Shown: positions 15,448 through 24,743, numbered from the stretch's first letter. The stretch is DNA of 64,000 nucleotides from Streptomyces litmocidini (GCF_014649755.1 NZ_BMTQ01000015.1:124001-188000); one strand, 5' to 3'. Translations and numbers: made by a program. The notes: a model not told the origin generated them from the sequence alone.

Positions 15448-15870
15448 TCAGCGCACGAAGCCCGTCACTGTGCCGTGGTTGTCGGGAGAGGCCAGGCCCC
15501 AGAGGAACAGCCCCACGATGATGGCCAGCAGGATCAGCCCCGGCACGTTCTCGGGCCCCCAACCGACGGGCTGCGGAACCGGTGGGCCGGGTGTGGCATC
15601 GTCGCGTGCGGCGTCGGAGTCGGCGCGTTGCCAGGGCGCGACCTCGGCCTCACCCCGGGCGATCCGCGCGGCCACGTGGCGCACGTCGGCCGCGTGGTAG
15701 GTCGGCTCCTGGGTCAGGTCCGTGAAGGGCACAGCCGAGGTACGTACGCTGTTGGCCCGCGCCACGGCCCTGATGCTGCTCGGCCTGATCTGCGGCCAGA
15801 TCTCCCGGACTTCGGCCTTCGTGAGCCAGCCTTCCCCGTTCTCGAGGTCCCGCTCGTCCGCTGCCCCCAT
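15448..15870 (-). CDS. Conserved actinobacterial protein with one C-terminal transmembrane helix
   Basis: 140 residues. The N-terminal part is polar (GWLTKAEVREIWPQIRPSSIRAVARANSVR) with a predicted helical, possibly helix-turn-helix-like character. The middle is acidic and Pro-rich. A single membrane helix lies at about 112-132 (VPGLILLAIIVGLFLWGL), followed by a short tail. ATG 15870 has a weak GGGCGGA upstream. It abuts the broken DinB gene tail to tail, consistent with a deletion ending here. Function not recognised. Confidence 0.65.
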   Translation of the reverse strand: MGAADERDLENGEGWLTKAEVREIWPQIRPSSIRAVARANSVRTSAVPFTDLTQEPTYHAADVRHVAARIARGEAEVAPWQRADSDAARDDATPGPPVPQPVGWGPENVPGLILLAIIVGLFLWGLASPDNHGTVTGFVR

Positions 15871-16475
15871 TCGAAGTCCGCCCCCTCGCTCTCCGATCGC
15901 CCTTGGTTTGGTACCCGAACCGCCGAAAGATCACTCGGCCGGGTAGTCGCATCCGGTGGCTCCGGGGAAGCGACGCTGTCGGGCCGCACCGCCCGGGGTG
16001 GCTGAGCCCGGAGCAAGCGCGTGATCACGAGCGCGTCGCATTCCTTCGCCCGTGAGGTGATCGTCTTGACGGAGGCACTGCGAGGCAGGGCACGGCCACA
16101 CCCGAATTTCGCACTGTTCGAGACCGTCTCCGCTCATCGGAATACGGCCGGATCCCCGGACACGGACACGGACGACGGGCGTCCGGCACATCCGCTCCAG
16201 GACCCGGTCGCCCTTCACCGGGCCTCGGACCATGTGCAGTCCGACGCACCGCCGTTGACGCCCTGGAACATCGTTCCTGCTGGCACGAGCCCGGCATCGG
16301 CGGCCCGCCCGCCCGGGCACGGGGCGGTGAACAAACGCTCCCGGCACGCGGAGAGAAGGGGCCGGCGGGGGGCTCCCGCCGGCCACGCGCGCGAGCGCCG
16401 ACCGGGCCCGGGACTTCCGGGCCGAGTCGACGCTCGCGCCGGTCATACGGCCGCACCCGTCGTACGCGGGGTGGG
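15871..16475. other. Gene-free region before the subtilase stop
   Basis: 605 bases. Open frames exist on both strands, but they are Arg/Pro/Gly-rich, lack ribosome sites and show no recognisable domain. The only clear element is the 16361-16383 hairpin. Confidence 0.45.
16361..16383 (-). terminator. Hairpin terminator of the subtilase gene
   Basis: Perfect 9-base arms GCCGGCGGG/CCCGCCGGC with a 5-base loop, about 90 bases beyond the subtilase stop on the minus strand. Confidence 0.7.
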
Positions 16476-19400
16476 TCAGCGGCGCAGTTTCAGGCGGTGC
16501 ACCCCGCCGTCGACCGTGCCGACGTAGAGCGTGCGGCCGTCGGGGGCGGCGGCCAGCTTGGTGGTGTCGGTGTTCTGCAGACCGCTCGAGACGTTCTCCC
16601 AGGTGAGACCGTTGTCGGTGCTGCGCAGTACGCCCCGGCCGCCCTGGACGAGCCCGGTCGCGGTCGAGCGGGCGGTGGCCGCGTAGAGCGCCCCGTTCAC
16701 CCGCAGCAGGTCCGAGACGTGGATCGCGAGCGGGCCGGTGTCGGCGGTGCGGAAGGTCCTGCCGTCATCGGTGCTGACCCGGACGGACGATCCGCCGACG
16801 ACCAGGCTTCGGCCCTCCCTCACGATCGCGGAGACGGGCCCCTCGGCGACCTTGGTCTTGGTGACGCCGCCGTCGTCCGAGCGGTAGAGGCCTGAGGCGT
16901 TGCCGAGCCAGAGGCGCCGCGGGTCGCGCGGGTCACCGGCCATGACGTCGAAGGACCTCTCGTGGAAGAGGTTCTTCCACGTCCTGCCGCCGTCGGAGGT
17001 CGAGAAGAGTCCGTCGCCGAAGATGCTCCTGAAGCTGATCGCCACCCGGTCCGGGTCGGCCGGGTGGACCAGGATCGAGGTCGGTATCTCCGACGACGTG
17101 CCCTTCACCCGCCAGGTCCGGCCGGCGTCGCCGCTGCGGGAGACCTCGAAGAGGCCGGTCGCGGTGCGCCGGACCTGCCACACCACCCTGGTGTCCTTGG
17201 GCGAGACGGCGATGTGCGAGGTGAGACGACCGGTCATGCCCTCCGCCCCGCTCTGTCCCCACTCGGGGCCGGTGACGGGGATCGCGGTGCGGTAGGTGCC
17301 GCTCACCGTTCCGGCGAGCAGGTGGTCGCCGCCGACCGCGAGGGCGAAGGCGGTCAGGCCCTGGACGCCGATCCTCCGGTATCCGGTGCCGTCGGCCGAG
17401 CCCCGGTACAGGCCGTCCTGTTCGCCGGCCACGGTCACCGAGCCGTCGGCCCACCGGTCGTAGTCCATCGCGATGGCGGCCTTCGAGGGGGCGGGCACGG
17501 ACTTCCAGGTCCTGCCGTGGTCGTGGCTCACCTGCCCGGCGCCGAACAGCGCGCGCAGGTACAGGTCGCCGCCGGAGGCGGACAGTCCGTTGCCGCCCTC
17601 CGCCAGGGGCAGCAGGGTGGACCAGGTGCGGCCCTTGTCGTAGGAGCCGCGGACTCCCGTACCGGGGACGTAGGCGGCCACCACGGTGGAGTCGGCCGCC
17701 ATGCCGCGGAGGGTGCTCACGGGTTCGTCGAGGACGAGGTGCGCCGTACCGGGGTCGCCCCTGCCGACGCCGTCGATCCGCCAGACGCCGTCGAAGGTCG
17801 CCAGGTACAGGGTGTCGCCGACGAGGGTCGCGTCGCGGACGTCACCGCTCACGCCGGTGGGGTACGTCGCCCAGTTGTCGCCCGCGTCCGTGCTGACCAG
17901 CAGTGTGCCGCCGACGATCGCGGCGAGGGTACGGGTCTGCTCGTCCGCGACGAACTCGTCGATGCGCGCGTCGGGCACGTCGAGCTTGCGCCAGGTGCGG
18001 CCGTTGTCGTCGGTACGCAGGATGGTGCCCCGGCGGGTGGGGTCGGCGGCCGTGTTCACGGCGTACCACCAACGATCGGGGCGGCGGGCGTCGACCACGA
18101 CCGCTCCGGTTCCGTTGCCGTCGGCGATCGGCAGCCTGCCCACCTGGCGCCAGTGGGCGCCGCCGTCGGTGGTCAGCCAGGGAGCGGCCTTCCGGAACTG
18201 GGTCACGACGGCCTGCTTCGGCCGGGCGGGCGAGAGCGCGACGTGACCGGCCTCGCTGTTCGGGCCGATGGGCTCCCAGCGGTCGCCGCGGCTGCCGGCG
18301 GGGGTGACCTCGAAGGCGCCGGTTCCGGTGATCCGCCGGCCGTCGGTGGTCGTGGCCCGCACGGCCAGCCGGTAGGCGCCGGCCGCCTTCCCGGTCACGT
18401 CGGCCTGGTAGTAGCCGGCGCCGTTCATGACGGTGGGCAGCGTGAAGGCCTTGCCGTGCGGCGGCGTGACCCTGATCTCCGGCGGCGCGCCCAGGGCGGC
18501 CGGGGCGGCGATGTGCACGGTGGAGCGGCCGTCGCTCGGGTCGGGGGACGCCTGGACGACCAGGTGCCGGACGACGAGCAGGTACGGCACCCGGAGGGCC
18601 GGGCCCCGCGCGGGGGTGACCGTGATCCGGCCGCTGATCTCCGTGTCGGTGGCCGGGCGGTCCGCGCGCAGGGTGACGTCGACGGTTGCCGACCCCCCGG
18701 CGGGGACGGTCACCCGCGACGGGGACACGGTGGCGGGCCCGGTACTGCCGAGGGCGACGGTCAACGGCTTCTCGTCGGGGTTGGCCAGGCGCACCTTCGC
18801 GGTGCCGCCGACGGTCCGGTCGGCCAGGTCGGCCAGGCCGAACGACACGCTCGTCGGGGAGGCGGTGAGGGTGGCCGACGCCGCGGCGGCCACGTCGAGC
18901 CGTCCGTTGCCCTGGGCGGTGGGGCCGGTGCCGGCGAGCTGCTTCGCGGTGCCGACCAGTGCGGACCTGATCCCGTCGGGGTCCTGGTCGGGGCGCAGTT
19001 GGCGCAGCAGGGCGGCGGCTCCGGCGACGTGCGGGCTCGCCATCGAGGTGCCCGACATGCGGTAGACGCCGGGTTCGTACATCGAGGTGGGAATCGAGGA
19101 GCGGATCTCCACGCCGGGTGCGACCAGGTCGGGTTTGAGTCCGAAGCCGGTGCCGGGTCCGCGTGACGAGAACGAGGCGATCTCGTCGGTGGAGTCGGTG
19201 CCGCGCAGGGTGACGGACACCTTTCCGGCGGCCAGTTCACGGCTCAGCTGGGCGTACTGGGTCGTGTCGATGCCCATGACGACCAGGTGGTCCATGCGCA
19301 ACGAGTCGCCGGAGGCGGCGGTCCGGGTGAGGTCGGGGCGGGCGGGGGTCTCCCGGGCCTCGACCGTTCCGGGGGTGGCGGCGAACACGGGTCCGTCGTG

Positions 19401-20699
19401 GGACGGGAGGCCGCCGAGCACGGCGAGCGCGCCGCGCCTCTCGGCTTCGCGCGCCCAGTCGATGTCGCTCTGGCTCAGGACGTCCGTACTGGGCGGGACG
19501 AGCATGTCGGCCCGCAGGATCTTGCCCCGTACGTCACCGACCCGCTCCCAGTCCTCGGGGGTGCCCGCGCCGACGTCCACGAGCGGCGCGGTGACCGGCT
19601 TCAGGGGCGGGTTCGCGGACAGGACGCCCCGGTACGTCTGGATCAGTTCGGGCTCCTCGCCCGCCAGGTACGCGCTGGGGATCCGCAGCCCGCTGGTGGA
19701 GGCGCCGACCGCGATGACGCCGTCGGCCGACGCGGGAGTGCTGATGGTGCCGCTGCCGGGTCCGGCGTTGCCCGCCGCCGCGACGACGACCACCCCGGCC
19801 CGCACGGCGGCGGTCGCCGCGCGGCCCAGCGGGTCGGTGCCGTCGCCGGGGCCGCCGAGGCTCATGTTGATGACGTCGGCCGGGTGGGGGTTGTTCGGAT
19901 CGGCCGCGGCCTCGATGCCGGCGATGATGTCGGAGGTGTAGCCGCTGCCGTCGGCGCCGGTGACCTTGTAGGCGAGCAGGCGGGCGTCGGGCGCCATGCC
20001 GGTGACGCCTCCCTCCCCGGCCGCCTTGCCCGCGATGATGCCCGCGACGTGGGTGCCGTGGCCGTTGTCGTCCATCGGGTCGTCGTCGCCGTTGGCGAAG
20101 TCGAAGCCGCCGACGACCTTGTGGCCCTCGCCGAAGCCGCCGCCCAGGTCGGGGTGGCCGTAGTCCACCCCGCTGTCCAGGACCGCCACGACGGTGCCCT
20201 TCCCGGTGGCCTTCACCCCGGCCGGGTCCTCGCGCTTCCAGACCTCGGGCGCGCCGGTCAGCGGGACGCTGGTGTCCGTGCGCACCTGTATCCGGGTGTC
20301 GGGCCGGACGGCGACGACGCCCGGCAGCGCGGCCAGCCGTGTCGCCTCGGAGGCGGGCACCGTCATCGCCACGGCGTTGACGAGCAAGCCGAGTCCGCGG
20401 GGTGCGGCGGGGTGCAGTCCGGCCTGCCGCACCGTCCTGACGAAGGCGTCCTGTCGTGCCGCCACGGCCCGTCGGGCGCCGCCGACGGCGGAGGTGGTGC
20501 CGGCGGTCAGGGCGGTGAGCGAGCCGCCGGGGGCGGCCGCCACGGCGGCGTCTCCGGACAGCTCGACGATGACCCGCTGGTTCGGGTCGGGTGACTTCGC
20601 GGTCGCGGTGCCGGGTGTCGCGGTGAGCGTCCCGGCCAGCGCGACGGTGGTGACCGCGGCGGCCACCAGACGTCGGCTTCTTCGTGGGTTCTTGGCCAT
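16476..20699 (-). CDS. Large secreted S8 (subtilisin-like) serine peptidase with beta-propeller-like C-terminus
   Basis: 1407 residues. Sec signal peptide at about 1-36 (VAAAVTTVALAGTLTATPGTATA), then a propeptide to about 140. Catalytic triad: Asp175 in VLDSGVDYG, His214 in NGHGTHVAG, Ser552 in GTSMASPHVAG. A PA-like insertion precedes Ser. Residues 590-740 look like Ig/fibronectin-type modules. The last 550 residues contain repeated Ser/Thr-x-Asp-x-Gly-x-Thr-Trp motifs (DGGRTWKNLF, DNGLTWENVS), as in BNR/sialidase-type beta propellers. Start ATG 20699 has AGGA 10 bases upstream. It diverges from a likely regulator 91 bases away. It probably degrades extracellular protein, with the propeller binding substrate or cell wall. 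Confidence 0.92.
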   Translation of the reverse strand: MAKNPRRSRRLVAAAVTTVALAGTLTATPGTATAKSPDPNQRVIVELSGDAAVAAAPGGSLTALTAGTTSAVGGARRAVAARQDAFVRTVRQAGLHPAAPRGLGLLVNAVAMTVPASEATRLAALPGVVAVRPDTRIQVRTDTSVPLTGAPEVWKREDPAGVKATGKGTVVAVLDSGVDYGHPDLGGGFGEGHKVVGGFDFANGDDDPMDDNGHGTHVAGIIAGKAAGEGGVTGMAPDARLLAYKVTGADGSGYTSDIIAGIEAAADPNNPHPADVINMSLGGPGDGTDPLGRAATAAVRAGVVVVAAAGNAGPGSGTISTPASADGVIAVGASTSGLRIPSAYLAGEEPELIQTYRGVLSANPPLKPVTAPLVDVGAGTPEDWERVGDVRGKILRADMLVPPSTDVLSQSDIDWAREAERRGALAVLGGLPSHDGPVFAATPGTVEARETPARPDLTRTAASGDSLRMDHLVVMGIDTTQYAQLSRELAAGKVSVTLRGTDSTDEIASFSSRGPGTGFGLKPDLVAPGVEIRSSIPTSMYEPGVYRMSGTSMASPHVAGAAALLRQLRPDQDPDGIRSALVGTAKQLAGTGPTAQGNGRLDVAAAASATLTASPTSVSFGLADLADRTVGGTAKVRLANPDEKPLTVALGSTGPATVSPSRVTVPAGGSATVDVTLRADRPATDTEISGRITVTPARGPALRVPYLLVVRHLVVQASPDPSDGRSTVHIAAPAALGAPPEIRVTPPHGKAFTLPTVMNGAGYYQADVTGKAAGAYRLAVRATTTDGRRITGTGAFEVTPAGSRGDRWEPIGPNSEAGHVALSPARPKQAVVTQFRKAAPWLTTDGGAHWRQVGRLPIADGNGTGAVVVDARRPDRWWYAVNTAADPTRRGTILRTDDNGRTWRKLDVPDARIDEFVADEQTRTLAAIVGGTLLVSTDAGDNWATYPTGVSGDVRDATLVGDTLYLATFDGVWRIDGVGRGDPGTAHLVLDEPVSTLRGMAADSTVVAAYVPGTGVRGSYDKGRTWSTLLPLAEGGNGLSASGGDLYLRALFGAGQVSHDHGRTWKSVPAPSKAAIAMDYDRWADGSVTVAGEQDGLYRGSADGTGYRRIGVQGLTAFALAVGGDHLLAGTVSGTYRTAIPVTGPEWGQSGAEGMTGRLTSHIAVSPKDTRVVWQVRRTATGLFEVSRSGDAGRTWRVKGTSSEIPTSILVHPADPDRVAISFRSIFGDGLFSTSDGGRTWKNLFHERSFDVMAGDPRDPRRLWLGNASGLYRSDDGGVTKTKVAEGPVSAIVREGRSLVVGGSSVRVSTDDGRTFRTADTGPLAIHVSDLLRVNGALYAATARSTATGLVQGGRGVLRSTDNGLTWENVSSGLQNTDTTKLAAAPDGRTLYVGTVDGGVHRLKLRR

Positions 20700-20748
20700 G
20701 GGGAGAAGTCCTAGCGCCGAAGTCACTCTCCGTACAACGGATCTTGAC

Positions 20749-20779
20749 GGCCCATTGCTGCACCTGGCACAAGTGGGCC
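20749..20779. promoter_or_regulatory. Dyad in the subtilase/regulator intergenic region
   Basis: GGCCCA(T)TG and CAAGTGGGCC form an imperfect inverted repeat spanning 31 bases within the 91-base gap between divergent genes, ending 11 bases before the regulator ATG. A possible operator for that regulator. Confidence 0.4.
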
Positions 20780-20790
20780 AGGATCCGCAC

Positions 20791-21744
20791 ATGACGAACG
20801 AGCTCACCGCGGCAGGCATCGATCCGTTCGACGAGAGCGTCTACCGGGCCGTGTTGACCCGGCGTACGGCGGCCCCGGCCGAACTCGCCGCCGACCTCGG
20901 CTGCTCCTCCCTCCGCGCCGCCAGGGCGCTGGACCGGCTGCACGACCACGGTCTGGTCGGGCGGCTCGCGGGGGTCCGCCGCCGGTACGCGGCGATCGAG
21001 CCGGGAGCCGCGGTCGAGTCCCTGGTGCGGAACAGGACGGCGGAGTTGGACCGGGTCCGTTCGGCGGCGGGCGAACTGTCCCGTCTCTTCGCGGCGGCCC
21101 AGGCCGGCACCGCCGGGGAGGAGGAGGTGGAGATCGCCACCGGCCGCGAGGCGCTCGGCCGCTGGTTCGTCCGTCTCCAGCAGGAGGCGCGCGAGGACGT
21201 CATGACACTGGACCGGCCGCCGTACGCGCTGACCACCTCCAACCCGGTGGAGAGCACGGCGCTGGGGCGCGGCGTGCGCTACCGCGCGGTCTACGCCCCC
21301 GAGGCGCTGGAGTGGCCGGGGGTGCTCGAGGACATCCGCGGACTCGTGCGCCGTGGCGAGCAGGCCCGGGTGATGCCGGGCCTGCGGATCAAACTGGCCA
21401 TCGCGGACCGCCGGCTGGCGCTGATGCCGCTCTCCCTGGACCTCGACGGGGTGCGCGCCGCGGTCATCCGCCCCTCCACGCTGCTGGACGCCCTCACCGA
21501 CTACTGGGAACTGTGCTGGAGACAGGCCCTGCCGCTCGACGCCCCCGCCGAGGACCCGCTCGGCGAGGAGGATCGCCTGGTGCTCACCCTGCTGGTCAGC
21601 GGCCTCAAGGACGAGGCCATAGCCCGTCAGCTCGGCTGGTCGGTCCGCACGATGCGCCGGCGCATGAGCCGCCTCCACGAACTCCTGGGCGCGGTGAACC
21701 GCTTCCAGGCCGGCGTCGTCGCGGCACGCCGCGGCTGGATCTGA
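20791..21744 (+). CDS. TrmB-like/LuxR-type two-HTH transcriptional regulator
   Basis: 317 residues. The N-terminal winged helix (about 15-65) contains APAELAADLGCSSLRAARALDRLHDHGLVGRL, typical of the TrmB/HTH family in Streptomyces helix-turn-helix regulators. A PLD-like ligand or dimer domain sits in the middle (EIATGREALGRWFVRLQQE). The C-terminal LuxR-type HTH is at about 258-305 (LSGLKDEAIARQLGWSVRTMRRRMSRL). Divergent placement next to the subtilase, where such regulators recur in Streptomyces genomes, suggests it controls that gene. ATG 20791 was chosen since the conserved sequence begins there; there is no strong ribosome site. Confidence 0.85.
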   Translation: MTNELTAAGIDPFDESVYRAVLTRRTAAPAELAADLGCSSLRAARALDRLHDHGLVGRLAGVRRRYAAIEPGAAVESLVRNRTAELDRVRSAAGELSRLFAAAQAGTAGEEEVEIATGREALGRWFVRLQQEAREDVMTLDRPPYALTTSNPVESTALGRGVRYRAVYAPEALEWPGVLEDIRGLVRRGEQARVMPGLRIKLAIADRRLALMPLSLDLDGVRAAVIRPSTLLDALTDYWELCWRQALPLDAPAEDPLGEEDRLVLTLLVSGLKDEAIARQLGWSVRTMRRRMSRLHELLGAVNRFQAGVVAARRGWI

Positions 21745-21783
21745 CCTGCCGCCGTACCGGGCCCGACGACCCGCGCGACCGAG

Positions 21784-21808
21784 GGAGGGGCTGCGATGCG
21801 CCCCCTCC
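21784..21808 (+). terminator. Hairpin terminator after the two-HTH regulator
   Basis: GGAGGGG/CCCCTCC arms with an 11-base loop, 40 bases past the regulator stop. Confidence 0.6.
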
Positions 21809-21982
21809 AGCGTCCCGGCAGGGAGAGCGCCAGGTCAGCGGCGCCCGGATTCCTTGCCCGGGGCGACCCGGGCCACAGAACGAAAGCCCGCCCGGTCCGG
21901 CGCGGCGCCGGGCAGCTCGCGGGCTGCGGGCCTGCGTGACGTGGATGCGCGAGAACGGCCCCGACGCCCGGGCAGGCTCGGG

Positions 21983-22483
21983 TCAGAGTCCGTCGCCGTC
22001 CGTCCGGGCCGAGATGTCCGCGGCCCAGACCGAGACGCGCGCGGCGCCCCGGCGGACGGCTTCTTCCGGGTGCCGGGCGAGCTTCCCGCAGACCGCTGCG
22101 ACGTCCGGCCCGCCGTCCGGGTCCACGAGCGCGTCGTGCACCCCGGTCTGCAGCCAGTCGGCGTGGTCGTCGTCGGCTTCGGCGACCGCGAGAGCGATGA
22201 GCCTCATGGCGGCCGCCGTCCCCACCCGGGTCAGGGCCTCCGCCGTCTGTCGGGTCACCGCCGTGTCCTCGGTGTCCAGCAACAGCTCCAGCAGCGCTTC
22301 CGCGGCCCGGGGGACCTCGGCGGAGGAAGCGAGGTCGCGCCCGGCGCGAGCACGTTGGGTCCACGACGGGGACGACGCCTCGGCCAAGGCCGTCCCCCAC
22401 CCGTTCGTCGTCCCCGGCACCCCCAGACGGTCCCACACTCCACGTGGAAGGTCGAACCCGGGCCGACGCCCCCACCACCGCAC
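21983..22483 (-). CDS. HEAT-repeat-like protein of unknown function
   Basis: Up to 166 residues. The body is all-helical with repeated ARAGRDLASS, AEALLELLLDTEDTAVTRQTAEALTRVGTAAAMRLIALAV and AVCGKLARHPEEAVRRGAARVSVWA segments, matching HEAT/ARM-type repeats used for protein-protein contacts. The GTG at 22483 lacks a ribosome site; an internal GTG about 17 codons in is equally possible. The 5' end faces the MFS promoter. Similar HEAT proteins occur across Streptomyces; the partner is unknown. Confidence 0.6.
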   Translation of the reverse strand: MRWWGRRPGFDLPRGVWDRLGVPGTTNGWGTALAEASSPSWTQRARAGRDLASSAEVPRAAEALLELLLDTEDTAVTRQTAEALTRVGTAAAMRLIALAVAEADDDHADWLQTGVHDALVDPDGGPDVAAVCGKLARHPEEAVRRGAARVSVWAADISARTDGDGL

Positions 22484-22569
22484 ACATGACCGGGCCGACG
22501 CCCCCAGGCGCGACCGGGCCGGCCTTCGCCCGCAACCAACGCCATCCAGACTTCACCACCTACCCGCGC

Positions 22570-22611
22570 TTGCACATATGGCGCGCATGCAATTATTGTC
22601 GAAGCATGCAA
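22570..22611. promoter_or_regulatory. AT-rich operator-like repeats upstream of the MFS gene
   Basis: TTGCA...TGCAA forms an inverted repeat (22570-22592). GCATGCAA occurs twice, at 22585 and 22604, 19 bases apart. The stretch is strikingly AT-rich and lies 37 bases before the chosen MFS start, where a promoter with a repressor site is expected. Confidence 0.5.
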
Positions 22612-22647
22612 AGGGATCGTTCAAGCAATTCCGGGAGCGGACGAGCC

Positions 22648-23871
22648 ATGCCGCTCGCGCTCCTCGCTCTGGCCGTCGGGGCCTTCGGCATCGGCACGAC
22701 CGAGTTCGTGATCATGGGGCTGCTGCCCGAGATCGCCTCCGACTACGGCGTCGCCATCCCCACCGCCGGCCTCCTGGTCACCGGCTACGCGCTCGGCGTC
22801 GTCCTCGGCGCACCCCTGCTCACCGTCTTCGGGACCAGGGTCAGCCGCAAGCGGATGCTCATGCTGCTCATGGGCCTGTTCGTGCTCGGCAACCTGCTCT
22901 CCGCCGCGGCCCCGAGCTTCGGGCTGATGCTGGCCGGCCGCATCGTCGCCTCGCTCGCCCACGGGTCGTTCTTCGGCATCGGGTCGGTCGTGGCCGCCGA
23001 GCTGGTCGCCCCGGGCAAGAAGGCCGGCGCCATCGCCACCATGTTCACCGGCCTGACGGTCGCCAACATCGTGGGCGTACCGCTCGGCACCTTCATCGGG
23101 CAGACGGTCGGATGGCGCACCACCTTCGCCGCCGTCGCCGTGCTCGGTGTGATCGGCCTGCTCGGCATCGCCAAGCTCGTGCCCGCCATGCCCCGCCCCG
23201 AGGGAGCCCACCTGCGTCGGGAGCTGACCGCCTTCCGCAATCCGCAGGTCCTGCTCGCGATGGCGATGACCGTGCTCGGCTTCGGCGGCGTCTTCGCCGC
23301 GATCACCTACATCGCGCCGATGACGACCGAGGTCGCCGGCTACTCCGACGGCGCCGTCACCTGGCTCCTCGTCCTCTTCGGCGTCGGCATGTTCCTCGGC
23401 AACCTCCTCGGCGGCCGCTTCGCCGACCGCGCGCTGATGCCCCTGCTGTACGCCACCCTCGGCGGCCTCGCGGTCGTCCTCGCGCTGTTCACGGTGGTCG
23501 CCCACGACAAGGTCCTCGCCGCGATCGCCATCCTCCTGGTCGGAGCGCTCGGCTTCGCCACCGTGCCGCCCCTGCAGAAGCGCGTCCTCGACCAGGCCCA
23601 CGGCGCGCCGACCCTGGCCTCCGCCGTCAACATCGGCGCCTTTAACCTCGGCAACGCGCTCGCCGCCTGGCTCGGCGGCCTCGTGATCGCCGCCGGCTTC
23701 GGCTACACCGCCCCGAACTGGGTCGGCGCCGCCCTCGCCGCCGCCGCGCTGGGCCTCGCCTTCTGGTCCGCGGCCCTGGAGCGTCGTACTCCCGCGGTCC
23801 GGGCCGACTCCGGTGCCGCTGGTGTCGGTGTCACCGCCGGTGCCGACGTCCGCACCCCCGTACACCACTGA
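22648..23871 (+). CDS. MFS efflux transporter (DHA1, AraJ/sugar-efflux type)
   Basis: 407 residues with twelve hydrophobic segments. It opens LALLALAVGAFGIGTTEFVIMGLLPEIA, the hallmark of the AraJ/YdeA-type DHA1 subfamily, with TGYALGVVLGAP in helix 2 and the motif-A-like RVSRKRMLM loop. These export sugars or drugs by proton antiport. Of two in-frame ATGs (22606 and 22648), 22648 has GGGAG at good spacing. The C-terminal tail is Ala/Val-rich. The next gene begins 38 bases later on the same strand, an aldo/keto reductase, so the pair is probably one operon dealing with a reactive or toxic small molecule. Confidence 0.93.
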   Translation: MPLALLALAVGAFGIGTTEFVIMGLLPEIASDYGVAIPTAGLLVTGYALGVVLGAPLLTVFGTRVSRKRMLMLLMGLFVLGNLLSAAAPSFGLMLAGRIVASLAHGSFFGIGSVVAAELVAPGKKAGAIATMFTGLTVANIVGVPLGTFIGQTVGWRTTFAAVAVLGVIGLLGIAKLVPAMPRPEGAHLRRELTAFRNPQVLLAMAMTVLGFGGVFAAITYIAPMTTEVAGYSDGAVTWLLVLFGVGMFLGNLLGGRFADRALMPLLYATLGGLAVVLALFTVVAHDKVLAAIAILLVGALGFATVPPLQKRVLDQAHGAPTLASAVNIGAFNLGNALAAWLGGLVIAAGFGYTAPNWVGAALAAAALGLAFWSAALERRTPAVRADSGAAGVGVTAGADVRTPVHH

Positions 23872-23909
23872 TGCCCCGCTCCCCTTTCCACCGCCCCAGG
23901 AGAAGCACC

Positions 23910-24743
23910 ATGAGCACCACCCCCGCCGCTCCCGCCGTCGCCCTGAACAACGGCGTCGAGATCCCCCAGCTCGGCTTCGGCGTCTTCCAGGTCCCCGACG
24001 ACGAGACCACCGCCGCCGTCACCGCCGCCCTGGAGGCCGGTTACCGCAGCATCGACACCGCCGCGATCTACGGCAACGAGACCGGCGTGGGCCGCGCACT
24101 GGCCGCCTCCGGGCTGCCCCGCGAGGAACTCTTCGTCACCACCAAGCTGTGGAACGCCGACCAGGGGTACGACTCCGCCCTCCGGGCCTTCGACGACAGC
24201 CTCGCCAAGCTCGGTCTCGACCACGTCGACCTCTACCTGATCCACTGGCCGGCGCCCGCCCGCGACCTGTACCGGGACTCCTGGCGCGCCCTGGAGCGCC
24301 TCGCCGGGGAGGGACGCGTCCGCGCCGTCGGCGTCTCCAACTTCCAGCCCGCGCATCTGCGGCGGCTGATGGACGGTACGGCGCTGACTCCGGCCGTCAA
24401 CCAGGTCGAACTCCACCCCGGTCTGCAGCAGACCGAGCTGCGCGCCTTCCACGCCGCGCACGGCATCGCCACCGAGGCGTGGAGCCCGCTCGCCCAGGGC
24501 GCCGTCCTCGGTGACCCGGCCGTCGCGGCCGTCGCCTCCCGGTACGGCAAGTCCCCCGCCCAGGTCGTCATCCGCTGGCATCTGCAGCTCGGCAACGTCG
24601 TCATCCCCAAGTCGGTCACCCCGGCCCGGATCCGCGAGAACTTCGACGTCTTCGACTTCGCGCTCACGGACGAGGAGATGCGGGCCGTGGCCGCGCTCGA
24701 CCGCGGCCTGCGGACCGGCCCGCACCCCGACGAACTCGACTGA
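23910..24743 (+). CDS. Aldo/keto reductase
   Basis: 277 residues of the NADPH-dependent AKR family (2,5-diketo-gluconate reductase-like). Catalytic tetrad: Asp in SIDTAAIYGNE with Tyr in the same motif, Lys in VTTKLW, His in LIHWPAP. The cofactor-binding C-terminal motif VIPKSVTPARIRENFDVFDF is intact. AGGAG lies 8 bases before ATG 23910. It follows the MFS gene by 38 bases and likely shares its transcript, so it may reduce the aldehyde or ketone that the pump handles; the substrate is unknown. Confidence 0.95.
   Translation: MSTTPAAPAVALNNGVEIPQLGFGVFQVPDDETTAAVTAALEAGYRSIDTAAIYGNETGVGRALAASGLPREELFVTTKLWNADQGYDSALRAFDDSLAKLGLDHVDLYLIHWPAPARDLYRDSWRALERLAGEGRVRAVGVSNFQPAHLRRLMDGTALTPAVNQVELHPGLQQTELRAFHAAHGIATEAWSPLAQGAVLGDPAVAAVASRYGKSPAQVVIRWHLQLGNVVIPKSVTPARIRENFDVFDFALTDEEMRAVAALDRGLRTGPHPDELD

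Noticed and set aside
16021..16527. Plus-strand ORF beside the subtilase gene
   Set aside because: Arg/Pro-rich, overlaps the subtilase C-terminus on the other strand, no ribosome site or recognisable domain.
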